From Methanomicrobia archaeon (GTDB lineage Archaea > Halobacteriota > Syntropharchaeia > Alkanophagales > Methanospirareceae), in contig JAFGKP010000042.1 in assembly GCA_016928455.1 (NCBI GenBank), positions 1 to 13,787 of the forward strand: a stretch of 13,787 bases of DNA. The letters run 5' to 3'. Shown one piece after another: positions 1-6,780 of the stretch (position 1 is the stretch's first letter; each line of letters opens with the position of its first letter). Made by a program: the position numbers and the translations under genes. The notes beneath the pieces are model-generated. The model did not search any database and had not been told where the DNA came from. It saw only the letters and a list, made by a program, of their open reading frames with translations.

Positions 1-94
1 AGATACTGTTTTAGGAACCATGAGGACAAGGGTTTATTATGGGTAGAAGTGTTCTACATACTTCAGTCATCATAAAGAGCATTTTTAAGCCCCC

Positions 95-121
95 AAACCT
101 TTTCTTAGAAAGAAAACGTTT
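95..121 (-). terminator. Hairpin just past the terminase gene
   Basis: The arms 95-106 and 110-121 pair over 12 positions with one mismatch, around the 3-base loop AGA. The hairpin begins 15 bases beyond the stop codon of the leftward terminase gene and is A/T-rich, which suits an archaeal 3' end. It forms most of a repeat that recurs near 5125-5160. The terminator role is inferred; the pairing is read directly from the sequence. Confidence 0.45.
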
Positions 122-131
122 AGCAAAAGAA
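95..131 (+). repeat. Dispersed intergenic repeat, copy A
   Basis: This 37-bp element has the form AAACCTTTTCTT, a variable middle, then TTTAGCAAAAGAA. The same two blocks, in the same order and at nearly the same spacing, occur on the opposite strand at 5125-5160. Both copies lie beyond a gene's stop codon and have the same orientation relative to that gene. A third, split copy is at 3928-4025. The family name and function are unknown. Confidence 0.6.
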
Positions 132-135
132 CGTG

Positions 136-1755
136 CTAATGAGCTCTGGGGATAAGAACCGATTTTTTAGCTTTTTGGGTGTTTTGTAGCAGTTTGATAG
201 CGCCGGCGAGTGCGTCAGGCCCGTCATCGTGTGCGGCAGCGGGAAACTGGATCAGTTGGTCTATGAGCTCGGGATAATCCTGGTTATGGGACTCAAGGAA
301 CAGTAGCTGCCCGTTCGTAATATACGGCTCGATGTCCTGGATACGGGCTTCCTTGCGGGCACTATGCCAGACAAGTTCGTAGGGCATAGAGACGCCAACC
401 TGACGCTGCTGATGGCGCAGTGTGAGCTCAAAGGTACAGGGCTCAGTATCTGATCGAGCTTTGTTGAGCGAGTTCGCTTCGATCCCGACGAGCCGGTACT
501 GGAAAAGCTGATGCAGCTCGATGAGCTTCTCGATAAGCTGCGAGTGACGCATTCGTGATAGTATGCAGTGATAGACGATCCAGAAGTCGTGGTACCGAAG
601 CAGGGTAATGATAGCGGAGAAGTCATTGGCCCCGAGCGAGGGGTCGCAGAACGCGAAAGCCTCAGCGTTCTGGAGATTGATTCGTGCCTTCGGAATGGTA
701 TGCAGGTGCTCAAGTGTAAAGATCTGCTCTTTCGGTGATATGGGGCTGTTCAAGTACTGGCAGGCGAAGAGTGCTGTGCCTTTCTCTTCCGCGAGCGATT
801 GAAGCTTCTGGTCGGAGAAAATAGTAGGGAAGCGGGAACAGGTCGTATTCTCGAGGTAGCAGGATTCACGCTGTATGTAGTACCGGTCCTCATCGGCCAG
901 TGCAGGGCTCAGTTGCTGGTTAATAATATGGGAATAGAGATCATCGCAGTGCCAGTGTGTCCCCACGATCACGAGCTCGCCCTGTGGCGTGAGTATGGAG
1001 GGGAGATCCTGGAACCAGAGTTTTTTCTTCGCTCGTATGGCCGGACTTTCGCGGTCCTTGATATTGCAGAGATCATCGACAATGATGAGATCGTAATGCG
1101 CGGAAACGATATTGCCGAGCGCGCCTACCGTCCTGATGGAGGGTTCGCTATAGTTCTTGGTACGCGTCGTGAGCATGATGGATTTGCTCTTTGCGGTATG
1201 CGGATTGAGCGGTATGGTATGATAGATCTGTTCATAGAGCGCGATGAGTTTCTCATTCCGAAGATAGTGGTTCACGATCTCGGAGAGGAACGCCTGTGCG
1301 TTACCCGCAGTGTCGTTGACGATGAGTATCCTGAGCTCGGGGTTCCAGAGCAGGCGCCAGATCGGGTAGGCCTTGGTGAAGATCGTGGACTTGAAGGTAT
1401 GGCGCGGCTCAAGCCAGAGCGAGCGTTTATGCCGTTTCTCCAGCTCCTGGCACCAAGCGTGGTGCGGCACCTCTTCCAGCTGGTCGTAATCCAGGATCTC
1501 ACGGGCGAAGTGAAAGAGATCACACCCGCGCAGCACTTTTGAAAGCTGTATCTGATGCTCCTTTGTGCTCGGTTTGACCAGTCCTCTTCGGCTGGTTTCT
1601 GCGAGTATCGCTTCAGAAGCGACCGTTTTGCGGTCGGTGCCCGCAGCTTCAGCTCGCCTGGTTATCGCGGCATGGGCCTCAGGCGTCACCGCAATGGTCT
1701 TAACATTCCGACCGGGACTCTTACGGGCACCGGTCCCGGTACCACCGGCACTCAT
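136..1755 (-). CDS. Phage terminase large subunit with RHH-like N-terminus
   Basis: This 539-aa protein looks like the ATP-driven DNA-packaging motor and headful nuclease of a head-tailed virus, of the type related to the psiM2-like large terminases. The ATPase half has a deviant Walker A, EPRHTFKST (residues 116-124), a Walker B, DLIIVDD (222-228), and a coupling motif, VGTHWH (264-269). The RNase H-like nuclease half has Asp371 in CDPSLGANDFS, Glu426 in VGIEAN, and the C-terminal HDDGPDALAGA (509-519). Residues 19-55 (KTIAVTPEAHAAI and onward) resemble a ribbon-helix-helix DNA-binding fold, which is unusual on a large terminase. The start is supported by AGGTGAG (1761-1767 on the plus strand, read as complement) five bases upstream, and by an ATGA overlap with the preceding small ORF. 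No portal, capsid or protease gene is visible nearby, so this is a provirus edge or remnant. The reading frame appears intact. Confidence 0.88.
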   Translation of the reverse strand: MSAGGTGTGARKSPGRNVKTIAVTPEAHAAITRRAEAAGTDRKTVASEAILAETSRRGLVKPSTKEHQIQLSKVLRGCDLFHFAREILDYDQLEEVPHHAWCQELEKRHKRSLWLEPRHTFKSTIFTKAYPIWRLLWNPELRILIVNDTAGNAQAFLSEIVNHYLRNEKLIALYEQIYHTIPLNPHTAKSKSIMLTTRTKNYSEPSIRTVGALGNIVSAHYDLIIVDDLCNIKDRESPAIRAKKKLWFQDLPSILTPQGELVIVGTHWHCDDLYSHIINQQLSPALADEDRYYIQRESCYLENTTCSRFPTIFSDQKLQSLAEEKGTALFACQYLNSPISPKEQIFTLEHLHTIPKARINLQNAEAFAFCDPSLGANDFSAIITLLRYHDFWIVYHCILSRMRHSQLIEKLIELHQLFQYRLVGIEANSLNKARSDTEPCTFELTLRHQQRQVGVSMPYELVWHSARKEARIQDIEPYITNGQLLFLESHNQDYPELIDQLIQFPAAAHDDGPDALAGAIKLLQNTQKAKKSVLIPRAH

Positions 1756-1949
1756 CTGCGCTCACCTGCCCCACAGCTACCTGCTGGAATCCACATTATT
1801 GCCCCCAACGGCAGTGGGTGCCGCGGGACGTTTATCCACGCCACTTCTTTTCCGCTCGAGCGCTTGTACGCAGCCCGTTTACGAAGACCGTTATTCTTCG
1901 GTGCCGTGATCCGCGCATGCAGCTCAAATTCGCTCTTCGTTCTTACCAT
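1752..1949 (-). CDS. Possible 65-aa hypothetical protein upstream of the terminase
   Basis: This short ORF ends in an ATGA overlap with the terminase start, a layout typical of translationally coupled genes. The product is basic (many Lys and Arg) and starts MVRTKSEFELHARITAPKN. I do not recognise a family. A terminase small subunit would be expected in this position, but no helix-turn-helix is obvious. No Shine-Dalgarno sequence precedes the start. A TATA-like CTTTTAAAG lies near 2013-2020 (read on the minus strand), about 65 bases upstream. The C-terminal third is rich in Gly, Pro and Ala and could be chance coding, so the call is tentative. Confidence 0.3.
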   Translation of the reverse strand: MVRTKSEFELHARITAPKNNGLRKRAAYKRSSGKEVAWINVPRHPLPLGAIMWIPAGSCGAGERR

Positions 1950-2158
1950 TTTTTAGTCACTACGTATGCGCAGAACACCAACGCGTTTAAGGTGGCCCAC
2001 TTATTGGAGGATCTTTTAAAGCCACAGATACTGGTCTGTTGCGTGTTTCAGCGGTTTTACGCACCTTTTGAGGCACTACCGTAAACGATGCTCGGTACGG
2101 TCGGTAATTAGGTCGCTCATAGTAATCAATCGCGGCGGCGGGACCGCGGCGGGGGCGC

Positions 2159-2200
2159 GAAGAAGAAGAAGAAGAAGAAGAAGAAGAAGAAGGGGGGGGG
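2159..2200 (+). repeat. (GAA)11 microsatellite followed by G9
   Basis: Eleven perfect GAA units run from 2159 to 2191 and pass straight into nine Gs at 2192-2200. The left flank is a GC-rich patch of CGGCGG-type sequence. Such perfect microsatellites are rare in archaeal genomes and prone to length change by slippage. No gene spans it convincingly. An assembly or polymerase artefact cannot be excluded. Confidence 0.95.
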
Positions 2201-2451
2201 ACACGAGAGAAGATCGAACGTTACTTACGTTACTTACCTGACTGAGATGCGAGAAGATGAGATAAGATGAGAGACCAAGGAGGCAATCGAACCACGAGTA
2301 GTACAAAGCCCTCGTTAACGGCTCGTCCCATCTACAGTCGCACGTGGCGGTAAACGCGCAGAAGGAGAGAGCTGATTTGGTCTGCCGATGCATGAGAGCG
2401 AGAGGTTATAGGGTGGAAGATTCTGACTGGTAGCGGGGCCCTGGCGAGTCC

Positions 2452-2459
2452 TTATATTT
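2452..2459 (+). promoter_or_regulatory. TATA box for the abiE operon
   Basis: TTATATTT is centred about 41 bases ahead of the abiEi ATG at 2497. With the usual archaeal spacing of about 26 bases, transcription would begin near 2482 and give a short leader of about 15 bases. No Shine-Dalgarno sequence is seen in that leader, which fits a short-leadered message. Confidence 0.5.
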
Positions 2460-2496
2460 TAAGAAATCATAGATAGCATTGGTTATCTGAAATGTA

Positions 2497-3123
2497 ATGA
2501 GGGCTCTGGAATTCTTATCGATCCTGCGGAAGAATAATATGAGCATATTCTCGGTCCGAGACATAGCAAATTTATTCCCGGATGCTCATGTTGCCACGCT
2601 CAAAAACAACCTGTCAAGCTGGGCGAAGAAAGGGTATATAGAGCGTCTGAAACGGGACCTGTATGCCTGTGTAGAACCAGGTTTGGGATCAGAGATCCCA
2701 GATTTTTATGTTGCGAATAAACTCTATATCCCTTCTTATATCTCATTGGAGACAGCACTTTCACACTACAATATAATCCCTGAGATCGCCGTGCAGGTTA
2801 CCTCAGTAACAACAAAGCCAGGCCGGGAATTCAAGAATAGATACGGTGTCTTCATCTATCGTAGTTGTAAGAATCGTGCATTTACGGGTTACCGCATTGT
2901 ATCTTATGAAGGATATGACGTTTTGATAGCAGATAAGGAAAAAGCATTGGTAGACTTTATATATTTTAAACTTCGTCACGGCCTCGCAATAGACTTTGAT
3001 GATGAGCGCTTTGATAGAACTATCCTTAAGGGTATAGCGTGGAAAAAAGCGATAGGTTATGCGGAACGCTTCAATAAAGTAACGCTCAAGAAGTTAACCG
3101 ATTGTAGAAAGTGGACAGAATAG
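2497..3123 (+). CDS. abiEi: AbiEi-type antitoxin / autorepressor
   Basis: This 208-aa protein is the antitoxin of a type IV (AbiE) toxin-antitoxin system. In known systems it represses its own operon through an N-terminal winged helix and counters the toxin through its C-terminal domain without stably binding it. Residues 1-58 form the winged helix (FSVRDIANLF, then LKNNLSSWAKKGYIERLKRDLY). The family hallmark YIPSYISLETALSHYNIIPE occupies 78-97, and ADKEKALVDFIY (145-156) is the other conserved block. Length is typical. One base separates its stop from the toxin ATG, so the two are co-transcribed. The ATG at 2497 fits the upstream TATA box. Codon use looks more A/T-rich than in the ABC operon at the right of the window, in keeping with a mobile defence cassette. 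Confidence 0.9.
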   Translation: MRALEFLSILRKNNMSIFSVRDIANLFPDAHVATLKNNLSSWAKKGYIERLKRDLYACVEPGLGSEIPDFYVANKLYIPSYISLETALSHYNIIPEIAVQVTSVTTKPGREFKNRYGVFIYRSCKNRAFTGYRIVSYEGYDVLIADKEKALVDFIYFKLRHGLAIDFDDERFDRTILKGIAWKKAIGYAERFNKVTLKKLTDCRKWTE

Positions 3124-3124
3124 C

Positions 3125-3916
3125 ATGCTGAGGCTGGAGTATCTATTGGAAGAGGCACAAGAACTTGGATTACCGGTGAGTAAGAAACGTGCTATTCTGC
3201 GTGAGTATCTCCAGACCATAATTCTGAATAGCATTTATAAGAGTGATTTTGCTACCTCATTCTATTTTGTTGGCGGCACGGCATTGCGATTCTGTTATAA
3301 TCTACCACGATTTTCTGAGGATTTGGATTTCGATACACCTGATTTGGAACTGCAAGGCTTTACGGACGTTCTGGTGCGCGTAGAGCGGGATTTATCGCTG
3401 GAAGGATTTTCACCGGTGTTCTCTAGTAAGACGAGAGCTAGCCTGTTTATAGCCTCAGTGACGTTTCCCACTGTGATGAGCGAGTATGGAATCATGAACC
3501 GGCGAGCTGGATCGCTCATGATAAAGCTCAAGGTTAACCGTCCAGACTGGCCGTTATCAACGGAATCGCATGTGCTGAGCCGATATGGCTATAACTTTTC
3601 TGCGATCGTCATGTCAAAAGGCGCATTGCTTTCAGAGAAATTAGCTGCACTCATGAGCCGAAGACGGGGTCGGTATATCTATGATATACTGTTCATGCTG
3701 AGGAAGAAATTCCCGTTTGATCGTGCGGTGCTTGCTGCGGCAGGATTAAGCGAAGACCCGAAGGATCTGATTGAGCGTTATCTGTCGGGCCTGTCAGAAA
3801 AAGAACTGAGAAGACTGGCGGAGCAGGTAAAGCCCTTCTTGTTCAAAGAGGATGATATTGAGCTGATCCTGAAGGCACCCCAGTATGCGACCACATACTT
3901 ATCGGGTTATGAATAA
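3125..3916 (+). CDS. abiEii: AbiEii-type nucleotidyltransferase toxin
   Basis: This 263-aa protein is the toxin partner of the preceding gene. Members are DNA polymerase beta-like nucleotidyltransferases that stop growth, giving phage abortive infection or plasmid stabilisation; related MenT toxins modify tRNA. The nucleotidyltransferase core is clear: FVGGTALRF (48-56) is followed by the metal-binding SEDLDFD (64-70). MIKLKVNRP (132-140) and KGALLSEKLAALMSRRRGR (165-183) followed by YIYDILFML are the later family motifs. All the catalytic residues I can identify are present, so the toxin is probably active. Translation is likely coupled to the antitoxin across a one-base gap. The stop codon forms the first bases of a 12-bp inverted-repeat arm. 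Confidence 0.92.
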   Translation: MLRLEYLLEEAQELGLPVSKKRAILREYLQTIILNSIYKSDFATSFYFVGGTALRFCYNLPRFSEDLDFDTPDLELQGFTDVLVRVERDLSLEGFSPVFSSKTRASLFIASVTFPTVMSEYGIMNRRAGSLMIKLKVNRPDWPLSTESHVLSRYGYNFSAIVMSKGALLSEKLAALMSRRRGRYIYDILFMLRKKFPFDRAVLAAAGLSEDPKDLIERYLSGLSEKELRRLAEQVKPFLFKEDDIELILKAPQYATTYLSGYE

Positions 3917-4023
3917 AGCTTTTCTATAAACCTTTTCAGGGTTTTCGGGGACGGGTGGGGGGTGGGGTGGGGTGTGGTGGGGTGGGGTGGGGTGGGGTGG
4001 GAGCCCCACAGAGAAAAGCTTTA
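3914..4023. repeat. 12-bp inverted repeat enclosing the G-rich tract
   Basis: TAAAGCTTTTCT at 3914-3925 is the exact reverse complement of AGAAAAGCTTTA at 4012-4023. The 86 bases between them hold the G-rich tract. The left arm starts at the toxin stop codon. The arms could close a stem at the 3' end of the toxin mRNA, or mark an insertion whose ends are these repeats. Confidence 0.85.
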
Positions 4024-4025
4024 GC
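3928..4025 (+). repeat. Dispersed intergenic repeat, copy B, split by the G-rich tract
   Basis: The left part, AAACCTTTTC (3928-3937), matches the first block of copies A and C. The right part, AAAAGCTTTAGC (4014-4025), is a 12-base exact match to the complement of 5132-5143 in copy C. In copies A and C these blocks are only a few bases apart, but here the G-rich tract lies between them. The split is inferred from this comparison. Confidence 0.45.
3947..4001 (+). repeat. G-rich (GGGGT)-like tract, potential G-quadruplex
   Basis: Ten runs of three or more Gs are separated mostly by single Ts; eight of them have at least four Gs. The tract satisfies the common four-run G-quadruplex pattern several times over. 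It lies 30 bases past the toxin stop, with the Gs on the toxin's coding strand, so both the displaced DNA strand and the mRNA could fold. It may act as a transcription pause or 3' end, or simply be an unstable simple repeat. Confidence 0.9.
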
Positions 4026-4374
4026 GGCACTGGTGAACCTGCGGGTGGCGTATCGCCATTTTCTGGGGTTCTGATGCGATTTTAACAATCCATTTTCCCA
4101 CGGGGGAAGCGAGTTAATAACACGCTGGGCACCGCTGAGCCACAAGGTTCAGTATGACGTGAGCCACAAGCGACACGCAGCGAAAAGTTTATTTACTCGC
4201 CTGCGTAACGTTGCTTTCGGGTGGGCTAATGGAGATCTTCTGCGCGCCTTACAGCAACTGGATCATGTTGTCGCGCTAATAAGCAGTTACGGTCCTGATT
4301 CCAGGAACAGGGGAAAAGCGCCGATGAGGCCTGGCCGGATACAATGGAAATGAGCGGTAAATGGGGGAGCGCAT
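4026..4374. other. Gene-free stretch before the reductase gene
   Basis: No convincing gene is seen. A 64-codon frame at 4159-4353 has no recognisable content. The stretch contains an 11-bp direct repeat, TGAGCCACAAG, at 4136-4146 and 4160-4170, and a weak TATA-like AAGTTTATTTA near 4184-4194 that could serve the downstream gene through a long leader. Confidence 0.5.
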
Positions 4375-5070
4375 ATGGAATTTGAAACGCGGGTGGAAGA
4401 GATTTTAAGAAGAACGGATGACGTAAAGAGCTTTCGATTCACAAGACCGCACGGATTTGACTTTGATCCCGGGCAGTATATATACATAACAATTTCGATT
4501 GGCGGCGAAAAGAAGGAAAAGCATTTCTCAATCTCGAGCAGCCCGACTGAAAACTTTCTTGAAATGACGAAAAAGATCACCGACCACGAGTTCTCCAGGG
4601 CGTTGGATAAGCTCCAAATCGGCGATGAGGTGGTTATTGATGGCCCTTACGGTGAATTTACCTTTACGGGTGAATATCCTAAAATCGGGATGATCACGGG
4701 TGGTATTGGGATAACGCCACTTAAGAGCATACTTACCTACTGCACGGATACCGGCATAACCACACAGATCACGCTCCTGTACGGGAACAGAAGTGAAGAG
4801 ACCATAGCGTTTCGAGAAGAGCTGAACAGCTTGGAGCAGCAGAATAAAAATCTGAGGGTAATTCACACCTTGTCACGACCCGGTGCTGACTGGAAAGGAC
4901 GGCGCGGTCACGTAGACCTTGCCATGATCAAGGAAGAGATACCGGATTATGCGGACCGCGTTTTCTACGTGTGCGGACCCCCGGCGCTCGTCGAAGATCT
5001 CGTAAACGCGCTTGTAACGCTCGGAGTTCCGGCTGAGAATATAAATATGGAGGATTTCCCGGGCTATTAA
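4375..5070 (+). CDS. Ferredoxin-NAD(P)H reductase-like FAD flavoprotein
   Basis: This 231-aa cytoplasmic protein should move electrons between NAD(P)H and a partner such as ferredoxin through FAD. The FAD-binding barrel occupies about residues 1-100, with HFSISSSP (50-57; the flavin-binding Arg-x-Tyr-Ser motif appears as His-Phe-Ser) and GPYGEFT (90-96). The NAD(P) domain follows, with TGGIGITPLKSI (108-119), YGNRSEE (136-142) and CGPPALV (200-206), and the protein ends in a MEDFPGY tail. There is no fused 2Fe-2S domain and no C-terminal Cys cluster of the dihydroorotate dehydrogenase electron-transfer kind, so the redox partner is a separate protein not seen here. The start is supported by GGGGGAG (4363-4369) five bases upstream. 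Its neighbours give no pathway context. It is followed by two hairpins. Confidence 0.88.
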   Translation: MEFETRVEEILRRTDDVKSFRFTRPHGFDFDPGQYIYITISIGGEKKEKHFSISSSPTENFLEMTKKITDHEFSRALDKLQIGDEVVIDGPYGEFTFTGEYPKIGMITGGIGITPLKSILTYCTDTGITTQITLLYGNRSEETIAFREELNSLEQQNKNLRVIHTLSRPGADWKGRRGHVDLAMIKEEIPDYADRVFYVCGPPALVEDLVNALVTLGVPAENINMEDFPGY

Positions 5071-5076
5071 AACACT

Positions 5077-5093
5077 TTCTTTCACCGAAAGAA
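5077..5093 (+). terminator. Hairpin after the reductase gene
   Basis: TTCTTTC (5077-5083) pairs perfectly with GAAAGAA (5087-5093) around the loop ACC, starting seven bases after the reductase stop. A terminator role is inferred from its position. Confidence 0.4.
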
Positions 5094-5124
5094 CCTGAAC
5101 TAAGAAAGGGATATTTGCTAAAAT

Positions 5125-5160
5125 TTCTTTTGCTAAAGCTTTTTTTAAAAGAAAAGGTTT
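5125..5160 (-). repeat. Dispersed intergenic repeat, copy C (terminator-like)
   Basis: Read on the minus strand, this element is AAACCTTTTCTT, a short A-rich spacer with GC, then TTTAGCAAAAGAA, matching copy A at 95-131. On the plus strand it forms a stem between TTTCTTTT (5124-5131) and AAAAGAAA (5147-5154) and carries seven Ts (5140-5146), suiting an archaeal oligo-T terminator for the reductase gene. Confidence 0.6.
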
Positions 5161-5339
5161 TGGTGCAGTAGCGTGTAACTCGATGTTAGTCGGTGCGTGG
5201 TGAGCTTTCTTTTATAAAGAGAGGTTGTCGTATCGGACTTTCAAATCCGCCAGGCTGTAAATATCCGGCTCAGCCTCTAAAGAATTCAGATACCGAGTGC
5301 TCTGTTAGGTTCATCGGTGCGTCAATTGAAATTCTCATC

Positions 5340-5819
5340 TCATTTCTCTCTTCTGAATCTCCGGATACTACTAACTATAACGACGACGAGCACCGCCAGA
5401 ATCGCTCCAAATCCCGGAACTGCACCTTCTCCTGATCTACCTTCTCCTTCGAGTGTCAGTCTCACGAGTTGCGGACTCTCCTCTGCTCGTGTTACCACGG
5501 TCGTTTTCGTTTTCCCGCCACCGGTCGCCGTGATCTCAATGCTATCGCCTGCCGCATGCGCTTCACTCGGCTCCAGATGAGCCAGATCTACCAGATACCA
5601 GCCGCCGTTCGCGGTGACCTCGCGGACCGAACTCCCGGTCGCCAGATTCGTTACCGTTACAGTAACCCCATCGACGGGCGTTCTCCCGTCAGTGTCAAAG
5701 ACCTGCCCGTAGATGACAAACGGTGTGCCGCCCCCTTCCGCCTGAACCGGTAGCAGCAACCCGATGAGCGCAGCAACCAGTACGATACTCGTTGCCAGAA
5801 TCGTAAACGTTCGGTTCAT
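5340..5819 (-). CDS. Exported PGF-CTERM surface protein with carboxypeptidase regulatory-like domain
   Basis: This 159-aa protein has a signal peptide (1-27, ending LLLPVQA), a single beta-sandwich of the carboxypeptidase regulatory-like type (about 33-123; FVIYGQVFDTDGRTPVDGVTVTV, NGGWYLVDL, IEITA, TVVTRAE), an acidic, glycine-rich linker, and the tail VPGFGAILAVLVVV followed by RRFRREK. The tail is a PGF-CTERM sorting signal, which in archaea is cleaved and lipid-anchored by archaeosortase A. The protein should therefore sit on the outer face of the membrane. It has no catalytic motif and probably has a structural or binding role. A GAGG Shine-Dalgarno sequence (complement of 5830-5833) precedes the ATG. 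It is transcribed alone, opposite to the reductase gene. The specific ligand is unknown. Confidence 0.82.
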   Translation of the reverse strand: MNRTFTILATSIVLVAALIGLLLPVQAEGGGTPFVIYGQVFDTDGRTPVDGVTVTVTNLATGSSVREVTANGGWYLVDLAHLEPSEAHAAGDSIEITATGGGKTKTTVVTRAEESPQLVRLTLEGEGRSGEGAVPGFGAILAVLVVVIVSSIRRFRREK

Positions 5820-6036
5820 CTTTACCTTACCTCAACCAGGTTACTATGAGACTCTTATCTCCGGATTCTCATAATACTTTCCCTTCCTCGTCTTACTAGT
5901 CGGTACTGTCACGCCCCCTGCCTGCGAACGAGCGAGCACGGAACTGCAGATGGATCCGATACGATCGAGCAGCATGCTCATTACGTATTCTGCGCTTTTA
6001 CAATTCAAGTGTGCAAAAATCCCTTGGATGGACTTC

Positions 6037-6264
6037 TTAGTTCTTCGCGGCGCTCGCTTGCAGTGCTCTCACATCCTGTAATCCAAGCGCCTTTCCACCG
6101 ATACCCCAGTTCCCGCTCTTTATCTCCTCCACCACGATCCACGTGGCGCTCCTGAGACTCTCGCCCGAGAACGAGACCATAACGTCAGTAACCGCCTCGA
6201 TGATCTTCCTGGTCTGGTCCGGGGAAAACTCACCTTCAAACACCTTTATCTCGATTAATGGCAT
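6037..6264 (-). CDS. 4-oxalocrotonate tautomerase-family protein
   Basis: This 75-aa protein begins MPLIEIKVFEG, which places the catalytic proline first after Met removal, as in all 4-OT enzymes. An in-frame ATG at 6282 would add six residues and bury that proline. The start at 6264 is favoured by GGGAGGG (complement of 6272-6278), seven bases upstream. The conserved NWGIGGKAL (53-61) is the usual family block near the active site, with Trp in place of Phe50. The positions of the 4-OT residues Arg11 and Arg39 appear to be Glu and Trp, so the substrate is probably not 4-oxalocrotonate. The TWIVVEEI motif matches a widespread subfamily of unknown substrate. Such small proteins work as hexamers. 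The 12-residue C-terminal extension after LGL is unremarkable. Confidence 0.85.
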   Translation of the reverse strand: MPLIEIKVFEGEFSPDQTRKIIEAVTDVMVSFSGESLRSATWIVVEEIKSGNWGIGGKALGLQDVRALQASAAKN

Positions 6265-6328
6265 GTCACATCCCTCCCACACATAATTTCAGGGCACATA
6301 CTTACCCCATGTGCTATTGTCATTGCGG

Positions 6329-6336
6329 TTATTAAA
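6329..6336 (-). promoter_or_regulatory. TATA box for the tautomerase gene
   Basis: On the minus strand the sequence reads AACCTTTAATAAC, a BRE-plus-TATA arrangement. Transcription would start near 6306, leaving a leader of about 42 bases that includes the GGGAGGG ribosome site. Confidence 0.45.
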
Positions 6337-6679
6337 GGTTAGTAAAAAAAGGTATTCCTGTACCCGACTCTTTTTTGGGGTTGGCATAGTTGTAACGGCT
6401 GAGATCTTGTGCTACGTTAGCGTTATACTATAATGAACATTCTTACCTAAGGAACTGAACAAGACCTCGGGGTTATTATGAGCATGAAAGTATCGCCTTC
6501 GTGATCGGTTTGCAGTGGACAGGGACACACATGCCCTCATTGCACCGTTTCACGCACTGCGCTGTGCAGCCTACCTGCTGCAGGTGCACTGCAGAGCAGA
6601 CGATAACGAACGAAGAGGAAGATGCTGTAACGACTGCCGTTTACCGTGATTATATAAATTGGGCAGTGCTCAGATTAAG

Positions 6680-6710
6680 CAATAGTTCCAATTGGCCTCA
6701 ATAGTTCCAA
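6680..6710 (+). repeat. Paired 12-bp direct repeat upstream of the peptidase promoter
   Basis: CAATAGTTCCAA occurs at 6680-6691 and again at 6699-6710, a 19-bp period (nearly two helical turns). Both lie about 75-105 bases upstream of the TATA box at 6781. The pattern suits paired binding sites for a regulator on one face of the DNA; the role is inferred. Confidence 0.6.
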
Positions 6711-6780
6711 GCGGTCTCTATATATACGCGCTCACCGAACATACTAGCAGGTACGGGCGTAACCTGCCGGTATCCGAAAC

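Larger units (their letters stand above)
1950..2496. other. Gene-free, low-complexity stretch
   Basis: No credible gene is seen in either direction. The reading frames here are short, and the longest (leftward, 2076-2393) is a poly-leucine product of the GAA repeat. The region contains a GC-rich patch (about 2128-2158), the (GAA)11-G9 tract, a doubled CGTTACTTAC (2219-2228 and 2228-2237), a doubled AAGATGAGA (2244-2252 and 2254-2262), and the promoter of the AbiE operon at its right end. Confidence 0.6.

Noticed and set aside
799..1542. Long rightward open frame (247 codons) opposite the terminase
   Set aside because: It lies wholly antisense to a gene with clear terminase motifs and shows no domain of its own.
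2076..2393. Leftward frame of 105 codons with a poly-leucine run
   Set aside because: The leucines come from the (GAA)11 repeat read on the other strand. The frame has no ribosome site and no family match.
2159..4001. CRISPR array
   Set aside because: The repeats here are simple microsatellites without unique spacers of regular length, and no cas gene is present.
4159..4353. 64-codon frame before the reductase
   Set aside because: It has no ribosome site and no recognisable content, and it ends 21 bases before a well-supported start.
5220..5278. Cloverleaf-like fold (outer stem 5220-5227/5271-5278, inner CGGA/TCCG hairpin) resembling a tRNA
   Set aside because: There is no D-arm, no T-loop consensus and no 7-base anticodon loop, and a TATA-like box at about 5210 would place the start inside it. 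It could be a small structured RNA, but the support is too weak.
6501..6704. 67-codon frame with several cysteines
   Set aside because: It overlaps palindromic and promoter-like sequence, has no ribosome site and matches no known small Cys-rich family.
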